The translations under genes were made by a program, and so were the position numbers. From Flavobacteria bacterium RIFCSPLOWO2_12_FULL_31_7 (GTDB lineage: Bacteria > Bacteroidota > Bacteroidia > Flavobacteriales > Flavobacteriaceae), in assembly GCA_001800945.1 (NCBI GenBank), contig MGWJ01000151.1, positions 7,525 to 14,476 on the forward strand: 6,952 nucleotides of DNA, in the 5' to 3' direction. Under the pieces are notes generated by a model. The model saw only the letters and a program-made list of their open reading frames with translations. It had not been told where the DNA came from and ran no database searches. Of this stretch, positions 1 to 5,747 are shown in pieces. Numbering within the stretch: position 1 is the stretch's first letter; every line of letters starts with the position of its first letter.

Positions 1-392
1 CAGGACCAGGTGGACAATCTGTAAATACAACAAAATCTGCGGTTCGTTTAACACACATTCCTTCTGGATTAGTAGCACAATGTCAAGATCAAAAATCACA
101 ACATAAAAATAAAGATAAAGCATTAACCGTTTTACGTTCTCGTTTATACGAACAAGAATTAGCTAAAAAACAAGAAGAAGATGCCAAAACACGTACTTCT
201 CAAGTAAGTTCTGGTGACCGTTCTGCAAAAATTAGAACCTATAACTATCCTCAAGGTCGTGTAACAGATCACAGAATTGGTGTAGATGTTTTTGATATGG
301 ACGGAGTAATGTCTGGAAAAATTCACAAGTTTATTGATGAATTACAATTAGTTGCGAATACAGAAAAACTAAAAGAATCAGAAGTATATTAA
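1..392 (+). CDS. prfA: Peptide chain release factor 1 (RF1), C-terminal part
   Basis: This is the 3' part of an RF1 gene; the first complete codon is at base 3 and the TAA stop is at 390-392, leaving 129 residues. RF1 enters the ribosomal A site at UAA or UAG and triggers hydrolysis of peptidyl-tRNA. The visible part starts exactly at the catalytic GGQ loop (GPGGQ; the Gln codon is at 15-17, the residue normally methylated by PrmC). It continues through SAVRLTHIPSG, QDQKSQHKNK and GDRSAKIRTYNYPQGRVTDHR. The last block identifies RF1 rather than RF2, which has a different sequence there. The PxT stop-codon-reading motif and the N-terminal domain lie upstream of the window. The tail ends in a charged stretch (KLKESEVY). 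The truncation is only the window edge; the frame is clean. Identity is near certain. Confidence 0.97.
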   Translation, partial: GPGGQSVNTTKSAVRLTHIPSGLVAQCQDQKSQHKNKDKALTVLRSRLYEQELAKKQEEDAKTRTSQVSSGDRSAKIRTYNYPQGRVTDHRIGVDVFDMDGVMSGKIHKFIDELQLVANTEKLKESEVY

Positions 393-418
393 ATTTACGA
401 AGTACGAATTGAATTATA

Positions 419-449
419 AAAAAAACTCTGAAATGTTCAGAGTTTTTTT
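419..449 (+). terminator. Intrinsic terminator after prfA
   Basis: Bases 419-432 pair perfectly with 436-449 (core ACTCTGAA/TTCAGAGT, extended by A/T pairs) around the 3-base loop ATG. In practice the innermost pairs would open to give a larger loop. The right arm runs into seven T at 443-449. It lies 26 bases after the prfA stop and separates that gene from oxyR. The A-run on the left arm means it could also work in the opposite direction. Confidence 0.88.
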
Positions 450-479
450 ATAAACTTTTCACAAACAATAGTTTTTCAC

Positions 480-501
480 GATAGAAATATATACTTTTAT
501 C
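480..501. promoter_or_regulatory. Candidate oxyR promoter/operator dyad
   Basis: An imperfect palindrome has outer half-sites GATA (480-483) and TATC (498-501). Nine of its eleven base pairs match and the centre is TATATA. A weak match to the Bacteroidetes -7 element TAnnTTTG lies inside it (TACTTTTA, 492-499, last base off), 17 bases before the oxyR ATG. No clear -33 TTG is seen. Many LysR regulators bind a dyad at their own promoter, so this may be an autoregulatory site. It does not match the E. coli OxyR ATAG-N7-CTAT spacing, and AT-rich DNA makes chance dyads common. Confidence 0.35.
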
Positions 502-516
502 ACAAAAATTGATACT

Positions 517-1449
517 ATGACAATTACCCAATTATACTATGTTTTAGCCGTTGCTGAAAATAAAAATTTCACCTTAGCTGCCGAAAAATGTTTCGTGACG
601 CAACCTACATTAAGCATGCAAATTCAAAAATTAGAAGACGAATTAGGTATTCAAATTTTCGATAGAACTAAAAAACCAATTGGTTTAACGGATGTTGGGG
701 CTCAAATTGTAACTCAAGCGAAAAATATCGTTAACGAAGCCAACAGAATTAAAGATATTGTTGACCAACAAAAAGGATTCATTGGTGGCGATTTCCGAAT
801 TGGAATTATCCCAACGATTATGCCAACTTTATTACCAATGTTTTTAAATACTTTCATTAAAAAATATCCGAAAATAAACTTAATTGTTGAAGAATTAAAC
901 ACAGCTGATATTATTTTAAAACTAAAAAATGGTCACTTAGATTGCGCCATTGCAGCCACACCTTTAGATGAAGAAAAATTAAAAGAAATTGTATTATATT
1001 ATGAGCCTTTCGTAGCTTATGTTCCTGAAAGCAGTCAGAATATTACTAAAAAAGAAATTGAAGTTGCCGATTTAGATGTAGAAAAAATATTGCTTTTACA
1101 AGACGGACATTGTTTTAGAAACAGCGTTTTGAATTTATGTAAAACAAATAATTTCATTGGTGAAAACCATTTCCAATTAGAAAGTGGAAGCTTCGAAACG
1201 TTAATAAAATTATCAGATGAAGGTTTAGGAACTACACTTCTTCCCTACTTACATACATTGGATTTAAATGACAAAAACAAAGCGAAACTAAGACAGTTCG
1301 CCAACCCAAAACCATCAAGAGAAGTGAGTTTAATTTTCTCTAAAAACGAATTAAAAATCCATATTATCGACGCATTGAAAAATACAATTCAAGGTGTTGT
1401 TCGTGGTGCGATTGCGTTTAGCGATGTAGAAATTGTAAGTCCAAAATAG
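517..1449 (+). CDS. oxyR: OxyR-type peroxide-sensing LysR transcriptional regulator
   Basis: The 310-residue product has the usual LysR length. Residues 1-60 form the winged helix-turn-helix (FTLAAEKCFVTQPTLSMQIQ, then LEDELGIQIFDRTKK), residues about 60-88 the linker helix, and about 91-300 the two-lobed sensor domain. The OxyR call rests on the segment LLLQDGHCFRNSVLNLC. It places cysteines at 199 and 208, nine apart and at the same numbering as the E. coli peroxide-reactive and resolving cysteines, with His198 before the first. Thr100 (GIIPT) and Thr129, which line the peroxide pocket in characterised OxyRs, are also present; the position matching E. coli His130 is Ala130. Oxidation by peroxide would form the C199-C208 disulfide and activate catalase, peroxidase or Dps-type genes; none of these is in the window. 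The start has no Shine-Dalgarno, as usual for this phylum. Isolated between two terminators, it is probably monocistronic. Confidence 0.93.
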   Translation: MTITQLYYVLAVAENKNFTLAAEKCFVTQPTLSMQIQKLEDELGIQIFDRTKKPIGLTDVGAQIVTQAKNIVNEANRIKDIVDQQKGFIGGDFRIGIIPTIMPTLLPMFLNTFIKKYPKINLIVEELNTADIILKLKNGHLDCAIAATPLDEEKLKEIVLYYEPFVAYVPESSQNITKKEIEVADLDVEKILLLQDGHCFRNSVLNLCKTNNFIGENHFQLESGSFETLIKLSDEGLGTTLLPYLHTLDLNDKNKAKLRQFANPKPSREVSLIFSKNELKIHIIDALKNTIQGVVRGAIAFSDVEIVSPK

Positions 1450-1464
1450 TTTTATAATTTCAAT

Positions 1465-1519
1465 AACAATTTTAAATATTTAGCTTTCTTTTTTGAGAAT
1501 ATTTAAAATTGTTTTTTTT
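1465..1519 (+). terminator. AT-rich terminator-like hairpin after oxyR
   Basis: Bases 1465-1480 pair perfectly with 1498-1513 (core CAATTTTAAATATT and its complement, 16 bp) around a 17-base pyrimidine-rich loop. The right arm leads into eight T at 1512-1519. It begins 16 bases after the oxyR stop. The stem has only one G-C pair, so it is weaker than the prfA terminator, but the perfect arms plus T-run at a gene end support termination before the Fic gene. Confidence 0.68.
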
Positions 1520-1543
1520 AATAAATATTTATGACTAAATTTG
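1509..1543 (+). promoter_or_regulatory. Promoter of the XRE-Fic gene (-33/-7 type)
   Basis: TAAATTTG at 1536-1543 is an exact match to the Bacteroidetes -7 consensus TAnnTTTG. The nearest upstream TTG is at 1509-1511, giving a 24-base spacer, slightly longer than usual, so the -33 part is uncertain. Transcription would start near 1548-1550. That leaves about 20 bases of leader before the ATG at 1568 but under 10 before the ATG at 1556. The TTG overlaps the end of the oxyR terminator stem. Confidence 0.55.
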
Positions 1544-1545
1544 TC
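1521..1545. promoter_or_regulatory. Candidate operator dyads over the Fic promoter
   Basis: Two adjoining dyads cover the promoter. ATAAATATTTAT at 1521-1532 is a perfect 12-bp palindrome inside the spacer. GACTAAATTTGTC at 1533-1545 is an odd-length inverted repeat (five of six arm pairs match, half-sites GAC and GTC) that exactly overlies the -7 element. XRE-family repressors typically bind short dyads like these at their own promoters, so autorepression by the downstream protein's helix-turn-helix is a reasonable inference. The first dyad is pure A/T and could be chance. Confidence 0.4.
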
Positions 1546-1567
1546 TTGAAAATTAATGTCATTAAAA

Positions 1568-2629
1568 ATGAAAACACTTCAAAACATCTTAAGAAATACA
1601 AGAATTAGTAAACAATTAAAAACAAAAGAAATTGCTACTGCTTTAGGTATTGATCAAGCATTGATAAGTAAGTTTGAAAACGGCAAAAGAATTCCAACTA
1701 AAGAACAAATACTTAAGTTATCAAATATTCTTGAATTAGAGTATGAAAACTTATTGGTTTTATGGATAAAAGAGCGTATTTATGCGGAAGTTGGTAATGA
1801 TGAATACACGTACAAAGCCATAATGATGGTTGCTGAAGAAATAGAATTTTATGGTTCATTTAAAAGAGCGCCGCTTTCAATTGAACTTCAAAATATTTTA
1901 ACCGAAATAGATGTATTAAAAAATGAATTATCAAAATATCGCCAATTTGATAGTTTTAGAATTGCGCAAGCTTTAGAATTAGAGTATACATTTGAAAGTA
2001 ACAAAATTGAAGGAAATACGCTTACTTTAAAAGAAACAGATTTAGTTATCAATGAAGGTTTAACCATTTCTGGAAAAAGTATGCGTGAGCATTTAGAAGC
2101 ATTAAATCATCAAGAGGCAATTGTGTATATTAAAGAACTTATGGATAAAGAATTTTCTATTAATGAAAGAGAATTATTAAACATTCATAATTTAATTTTA
2201 AGAGGAATTTTCCCTGAAGATGCAGGAAAATACAGAACTGTTCAAGTGATGATAAAAGGAAGCGAACACATGCCTCCTCAACCATTTTTAGTAAAACAAG
2301 AAATGGAAGAATTAATAATTTGGTATAAAACCAATTATAAAAAAATGCATCCAGTAATTTTAGCTGCAGAAATGCACGAAAGATTAGTAACTATTCATCC
2401 GTTTATTGATGGTAACGGAAGAACTTCAAGATTATTAATGAATTTAATATTATTGCAACACGGTTATGTTATTGCCAATATTAAAGGAACTTCCGAGTCG
2501 AGAATAAAATATTATAATGCACTTGAGAAATGTCAAGTAACACAAAATAAAGAAGATTTTTTATTATTTATCGCCCAAACAGAAAAAGACTGCTTAGAAC
2601 GTTATTTATCATTTGTTAAGCCAAATTAA
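1568..2629 (+). CDS. XRE helix-turn-helix / Fic-domain fusion protein
   Basis: The product has 353 residues from the ATG at 1568. An in-frame ATG at 1556 would add MSLK, but the shorter form fits the promoter spacing and the helix-turn-helix boundary better. Residues about 3-62 are an XRE (Cro/C1-type) DNA-binding domain (TKEIATALGIDQALISKFEN, then GKRIP). The C-terminal two thirds is a Fic domain with the complete catalytic motif HPFIDGNGRTSR at 277-288: His277 as catalytic base, the GNGR phosphate-binding loop, and Arg288. Fic enzymes usually transfer AMP from ATP to a target hydroxyl. Before the core, SNKIEG at 144-149 matches the inhibitory motif (S/T)xxxE(G/N); Glu148 would pair with Arg288 and block productive ATP binding, which makes this an autoinhibited class II Fic. 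The flap lies around 222-242. Nothing suggests export, so it should be cytoplasmic. No separate antitoxin gene lies beside it. The target is unknown; it may be a stress regulator or a toxin-like protein. Confidence 0.9.
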   Translation: MKTLQNILRNTRISKQLKTKEIATALGIDQALISKFENGKRIPTKEQILKLSNILELEYENLLVLWIKERIYAEVGNDEYTYKAIMMVAEEIEFYGSFKRAPLSIELQNILTEIDVLKNELSKYRQFDSFRIAQALELEYTFESNKIEGNTLTLKETDLVINEGLTISGKSMREHLEALNHQEAIVYIKELMDKEFSINERELLNIHNLILRGIFPEDAGKYRTVQVMIKGSEHMPPQPFLVKQEMEELIIWYKTNYKKMHPVILAAEMHERLVTIHPFIDGNGRTSRLLMNLILLQHGYVIANIKGTSESRIKYYNALEKCQVTQNKEDFLLFIAQTEKDCLERYLSFVKPN

Positions 2630-2641
2630 TGGCTCTGTTGA

Positions 2642-2668
2642 AATTTTGAACTTTGGCAAAGTAAAATT
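2642..2668. terminator. Imperfect hairpin between convergent fic and yciO genes
   Basis: AATTTT (2642-2647) pairs with AAAATT (2663-2668), and ACTTT (2650-2654) with AAAGT (2658-2662), around a GGC loop and with a 2-base GA bulge. It fills the gap between two converging genes and overlaps the yciO stop, so a bidirectional terminator is plausible. There is no good T-run on either side and the loop is tight, so the function is uncertain. The centre, ACTTTGGCAAAGT (2650-2662), is a perfect odd-length palindrome. Confidence 0.4.
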
Positions 2669-3287
2669 AAATTACATCCACATCACCTTTACCTTCTCTT
2701 ACCACAATTGGTTCTTGACCGGTTAAGTCGATGATGGTTGAAGCTACGTTTTCTCCATAACCGCCATCAATAATTAAATCGACTTGGTTTTGCCATTTCT
2801 CGAAAATTAATTCCTGATCAGTTGAATATTCAATTACCTCATCATCATCATGTATAGATGTAGAAACAATTGGATTACCTAGCAATTCCACAATCTGAAT
2901 GGCAATATTATTATCTGGAACCCTAATTCCGACCGTTTTTTTCTTACGGAAGTCCTTTGGTAAATCGTTATTTCCTGGTAAAATAAAAGTATATGGTCCA
3001 GGTAAAGCCCGTTTTAAAATCTTAAAAGTTGAAGTATCAATTTGTTTTACATAATCGGAAATATTACTCAAACCACTGCAAACAAAGGAAAAATTAGCTT
3101 TTTCTAACTTTACATTTTTAATTTTTGCCAATTTTTCTAGCGCACGAGAATTGGTAATATCACAACCTAAACCATAAACCGTATCGGTTGGATAAATCAC
3201 TAAACCACCATTTTTTAATACCTCAACCACTTTTTTAATAGCAGCTTCGCTCGGTTTGTCTTCGTAAATTTTAATAAATTCTGCCAT
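2667..3287 (-). CDS. yciO: YciO-type Sua5/YrdC/YciO family protein (TsaC-like)
   Basis: The product has 206 residues from the ATG at 3287. The frame stays open to 3350, but the extra 21 residues (MFQVLFVNLK, then a Lys-rich run) come from repeat and poly-A DNA and precede the normal family start, so they are rejected. The fold signature is PTDTVYGLGCD at 33-43. Features resembling E. coli YciO rather than TsaC are ANFSFVC at 64-70, PGPYTFILPG at 96-105, TVGIRVP, VDLIIDGGYG at 169-178 and PIVVREGKGDV near the end. TsaC makes threonylcarbamoyl-AMP for the tRNA t6A modification. The TsaC KxR motif reads KIK (55-57) here and the SxN motif reads SIH (144-146), so full TsaC activity should not be assumed; a distinct or weak nucleotide/RNA-binding role is possible. 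It lies 67 bases behind the helicase gene on the same strand with no clear promoter of its own, so co-transcription is likely. Confidence 0.87.
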   Translation of the reverse strand: MAEFIKIYEDKPSEAAIKKVVEVLKNGGLVIYPTDTVYGLGCDITNSRALEKLAKIKNVKLEKANFSFVCSGLSNISDYVKQIDTSTFKILKRALPGPYTFILPGNNDLPKDFRKKKTVGIRVPDNNIAIQIVELLGNPIVSTSIHDDDEVIEYSTDQELIFEKWQNQVDLIIDGGYGENVASTIIDLTGQEPIVVREGKGDVDVI

Positions 3288-3291
3288 CTTA

Positions 3292-3312
3292 TTTTTTTTA
3301 AATTTTTTTTTT
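3292..3312 (-). promoter_or_regulatory. Poly-A leader of yciO
   Basis: On the yciO coding strand, a run of ten A (3312-3303), three T and a run of eight A (3299-3292) end four bases before the ATG. There is no Shine-Dalgarno sequence. A-rich leaders favour translation starts in Bacteroidetes, which supports the start at 3287 over the upstream reading. The long homopolymers are prone to length change. Confidence 0.5.
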
Positions 3313-3313
3313 G

Positions 3314-3359
3314 TTTCAAGTTTTAAGTTAACAAAAAGAACCTGAAACATGAAACTATC
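3314..3359. repeat. Decayed inverted heptamer repeats in the pcrA-yciO gap
   Basis: TTTCAAG and TTTTAAG (3314-3327) are consecutive 7-base units. Opposite them are AACCTGA and AACATGA (3339-3352), followed by the partial unit AACTATC (3353-3359), which contains the helicase stop. The two sets are related by inversion: TGTTTCA (3312-3318) pairs with TGAAACA (3343-3349), with four more pairs further in after one mismatch. A GTTAAC palindrome lies in the loop. No T-run follows on either strand, so this is not a normal terminator; it looks like a degenerate short-period repeat. Confidence 0.4.
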
Positions 3360-5688
3360 CTATCACATTCAATTTCGCAAAACGCAACAACAACTTCTTC
3401 AAACCTCCCACATCAAAACGAATTTCGGCTTTTTTGTCGGCTCCAACACCTTCTAGTCCTACAATTTCACCTTTTCCAAAGCGTTCGTGCATGACGATGT
3501 TTCCAACTGCTAAATTATTGTCAAACAAGTTTGCTTTTGATGGACTTGAACTACTATTTACAGGTTTTAATCTTCTAATATTTACTGACGAAATAGGTTC
3601 ATTTTTCGTAATATATTCTGGAGGCGTACCAGCAGTTGGTTTCGCTAAACGTAATTTCGATTTGTCTACATCACCAAAAATATCAATATCCATCGTTGGT
3701 TTGTATCTATATCCTGAATCAATCGGATTCATATAATCTAAATACTCATCGTTGATTTCTTCAATAAAACGAGAAGGTTCACTATCTACTAATTTTCCCC
3801 AACGGTAACGCGATTGCGCATAAGTCAAGTATGCTTGATGTTCGGCACGCGTTAAAGCCACATAAAACAAACGGCGTTCTTCTTCCAATTCGCTTCGTGT
3901 GTTCATACTCATCGCACTTGGAAATAAATCTTCTTCCATTCCGACCACAAAAACATGAGGAAATTCTAATCCTTTTGCCAAGTGAATCGTCATTAGTGCC
4001 ACTCTATCATCGTCACCCGTATCTTTATCTAAATCGGTTGCCAAAGCTACATCTTCCAAAAACTCTGCTAAGGCACCACGAGCACCGTCAACTTCTTTCT
4101 GACCTTCCGTAAAATCTTTGATACCGTTTAATAATTCTTCAATATTTTCGATTCGAGCAATACCTTCAGGCGTTCCGTCTTTTTTCAATTCTTGAACCAA
4201 ACCTGTTTTCTTTGTCACATGATCCGTTAAGGTAAACGCATCTTGTTGTTCATTAATTACTTGGAAACTCTTAATCATCGTTACAAAATCTTGCAACTTC
4301 GTTTTGGTTCCAGAGTTTAATTTCAAATCGATTTTATCAATATGTTCCATGACTTCAAAAATGGAACGTTTGTAATGATTAGCCGCAACAGTTAATTTTT
4401 CAATAGTGGTGTCACCAATACCACGAGCTGGATAATTAATCACTCGCACTAATGCTTCTTCATCTTTCGGATTGATAACCAATCGTAAATACGCTAAAAC
4501 ATCTTTAATTTCTTTACGTTGATAAAATGATAAGCCACCATAAATTCGGTACGGAATATCTCTTTTTCTTAGCGCATCTTCCATCGCACGAGATTGCGCA
4601 TTGGTACGATATAAAATAGCAAAATGCGAATTCGGTAATTGATTTTGCATTTTTTGTTCGAAAATGGTTCCGGCTACAAATCGGCCTTCTTCTCCATCCG
4701 TAATACTTCTATGAACTTTTATTTTTGGACCATCATCATTAGCCGTCCAAACAATTTTATCAAGTTTGGTTTTATTCTTATCGATAACATTATTAGCTGC
4801 TTCTACGATATTTTTAGAAGAACGATAATTTTGTTCTAATCGATACATCTTCACACCTTCATAATCTTTTTGAAAGTTTAAAATGTTATTGATATTCGCA
4901 CCTCGAAAGGCATAAATACTTTGTGCATCATCACCTACCACACAAATGTTTTGAAATCTATCTGAAAGTGCTTTTACAATCAAATATTGCGAGTGATTCG
5001 TGTCTTGGTACTCATCTACCAAAATGTATCTGAAACGATCTTGGTATTTCGCTAAAACATCAGGAAAACGATTTAATAATTCGTTAGTTTTCAATAACAA
5101 ATCGTCAAAATCCATCGCACCCGATTTAAAACAACGTTCCACGTAATTATTGTAAATTTCACCCATACGAGGCTTTTTGCTCATCGCATCCGCTTCTTGT
5201 AATTCGGGATTATTAAAATAAGCTCGAACCGTAATTAAGGAGTTTTTATATTGAGAAATTCGACCTAAAATTTGCTTCGGTTTATACACATCTTTATCCA
5301 ATTGCATTTCTTTGATGATACTTCCCAAACAACGTAAAGAATCTTGAGAATCATAAATCGTAAAATTAGAAGGATAGCCTAATTTATCCGCTTCACTACG
5401 TAAAATCTTTGCGAAAACGGAGTGAAATGTTCCCATCCAAAGATTTTTAGCTTCACTAGCACCAACAATTTCACCGATACGTTTTTTCATTTCACGCGCG
5501 GCTTTATTGGTAAAAGTTAAAGATAATATATTAAAAGCATCAACGCCTTGATACATCAAATTGGCAATTCGAACTGTAAGTACACGTGTTTTTCCTGAAC
5601 CTGCGCCTGCAATAACAATCATTGCTCCATCTTTTTGAAGAACTGGTGCACGTTGTGCTTCATTTAATTGATCTATGTATTGTTGCAT
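3355..5688 (-). CDS. pcrA: UvrD/PcrA-family superfamily 1 DNA helicase
   Basis: The 777-residue product is an ATP-driven 3'-5' DNA helicase of the UvrD/PcrA/Rep group, acting in nucleotide excision and mismatch repair and in clearing proteins from DNA. All core motifs are present in order: LNEAQ (Q motif, 8-12), Walker A AGAGSGKT (27-34), motif Ia LTFTNKAAREM (57-67), GTFHS (86-90), Walker B VDEYQDT (224-230), motif III VVGDDAQSIYAFRG (250-263), motif IV LEQNYRS (284-290), YGGLSFYQRKEIKD (383-396), motif V MTIHLAKGLEFPHV (566-579) and motif VI RRLFYVALTRAE (605-616). Residues about 729-776 (VMHERFGKGEIVGLEG onward) form the C-terminal Tudor-like domain that in PcrA/UvrD contacts RNA polymerase. 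There is no RecB-type nuclease domain, so it is not AddA. The ATG at 5688 begins directly before the Q motif and has a -7 element just upstream. Length and motifs are normal, with no sign of damage. Confidence 0.96.
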   Translation of the reverse strand: MQQYIDQLNEAQRAPVLQKDGAMIVIAGAGSGKTRVLTVRIANLMYQGVDAFNILSLTFTNKAAREMKKRIGEIVGASEAKNLWMGTFHSVFAKILRSEADKLGYPSNFTIYDSQDSLRCLGSIIKEMQLDKDVYKPKQILGRISQYKNSLITVRAYFNNPELQEADAMSKKPRMGEIYNNYVERCFKSGAMDFDDLLLKTNELLNRFPDVLAKYQDRFRYILVDEYQDTNHSQYLIVKALSDRFQNICVVGDDAQSIYAFRGANINNILNFQKDYEGVKMYRLEQNYRSSKNIVEAANNVIDKNKTKLDKIVWTANDDGPKIKVHRSITDGEEGRFVAGTIFEQKMQNQLPNSHFAILYRTNAQSRAMEDALRKRDIPYRIYGGLSFYQRKEIKDVLAYLRLVINPKDEEALVRVINYPARGIGDTTIEKLTVAANHYKRSIFEVMEHIDKIDLKLNSGTKTKLQDFVTMIKSFQVINEQQDAFTLTDHVTKKTGLVQELKKDGTPEGIARIENIEELLNGIKDFTEGQKEVDGARGALAEFLEDVALATDLDKDTGDDDRVALMTIHLAKGLEFPHVFVVGMEEDLFPSAMSMNTRSELEEERRLFYVALTRAEHQAYLTYAQSRYRWGKLVDSEPSRFIEEINDEYLDYMNPIDSGYRYKPTMDIDIFGDVDKSKLRLAKPTAGTPPEYITKNEPISSVNIRRLKPVNSSSSPSKANLFDNNLAVGNIVMHERFGKGEIVGLEGVGADKKAEIRFDVGGLKKLLLRFAKLNVIG

Positions 5689-5712
5689 TTTAAAAAGGGA
5701 TATTTATGTAAG

Positions 5713-5720
5713 CAAAAATA
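5713..5720 (-). promoter_or_regulatory. -7 promoter element of the helicase gene
   Basis: Read on the minus strand, bases 5720-5713 are TATTTTTG, an exact match to TAnnTTTG. Transcription would start near 5707, giving a leader of about 20 bases before the ATG at 5688. No clear TTG lies at the -33 position, so only the -7 half is supported. It suggests that pcrA, and yciO behind it, can be transcribed independently of the upstream exported-protein gene. Confidence 0.5.
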
Positions 5721-5747
5721 CAGATTATGAAGTGATTTTAAATGCTT

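Noticed and set aside
468..518. ATAG (468, 481) and CTAT (515) words upstream of oxyR as classical E. coli OxyR half-sites
   Set aside because: Their spacing does not fit the 7-base rule, and such words are common in AT-rich DNA.
714..902. Minus-strand open frame inside oxyR
   Set aside because: It lies opposite the OxyR sensor domain; its hydrophobic look is what reverse-strand reading of AT-rich lysine/isoleucine codons produces.
1568..2629. A separate antitoxin gene next to the Fic gene
   Set aside because: The upstream neighbour is oxyR behind a terminator and the downstream neighbour is convergent yciO; no small open frame fits, and the inhibitory motif is already inside the protein.
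2631..2640. GGCTCTGTTG one base after the Fic stop, resembling the outer end of IS6-family inverted repeats
   Set aside because: Only ten bases match, the usual following CAAAG does not come directly, and there is no transposase, second end or target duplication in the window.
3288..3350. N-terminal extension of YciO to an ATG at 3350
   Set aside because: It encodes a Lys-rich stretch from poly-A and repeat DNA, is absent from the normal family start, and the ATG at 3287 is followed at once by a typical YciO beginning.
3434..3736. Plus-strand open frame of 100 codons inside the helicase gene
   Set aside because: It is antisense to the conserved helicase C-terminal region and has no recognisable domain; it is a shadow of the real gene.
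3831..4839. Two further plus-strand open frames inside the helicase gene (3831-4112 and 4639-4839)
   Set aside because: Both are opposite conserved helicase motifs and show no domain or start signal of their own.
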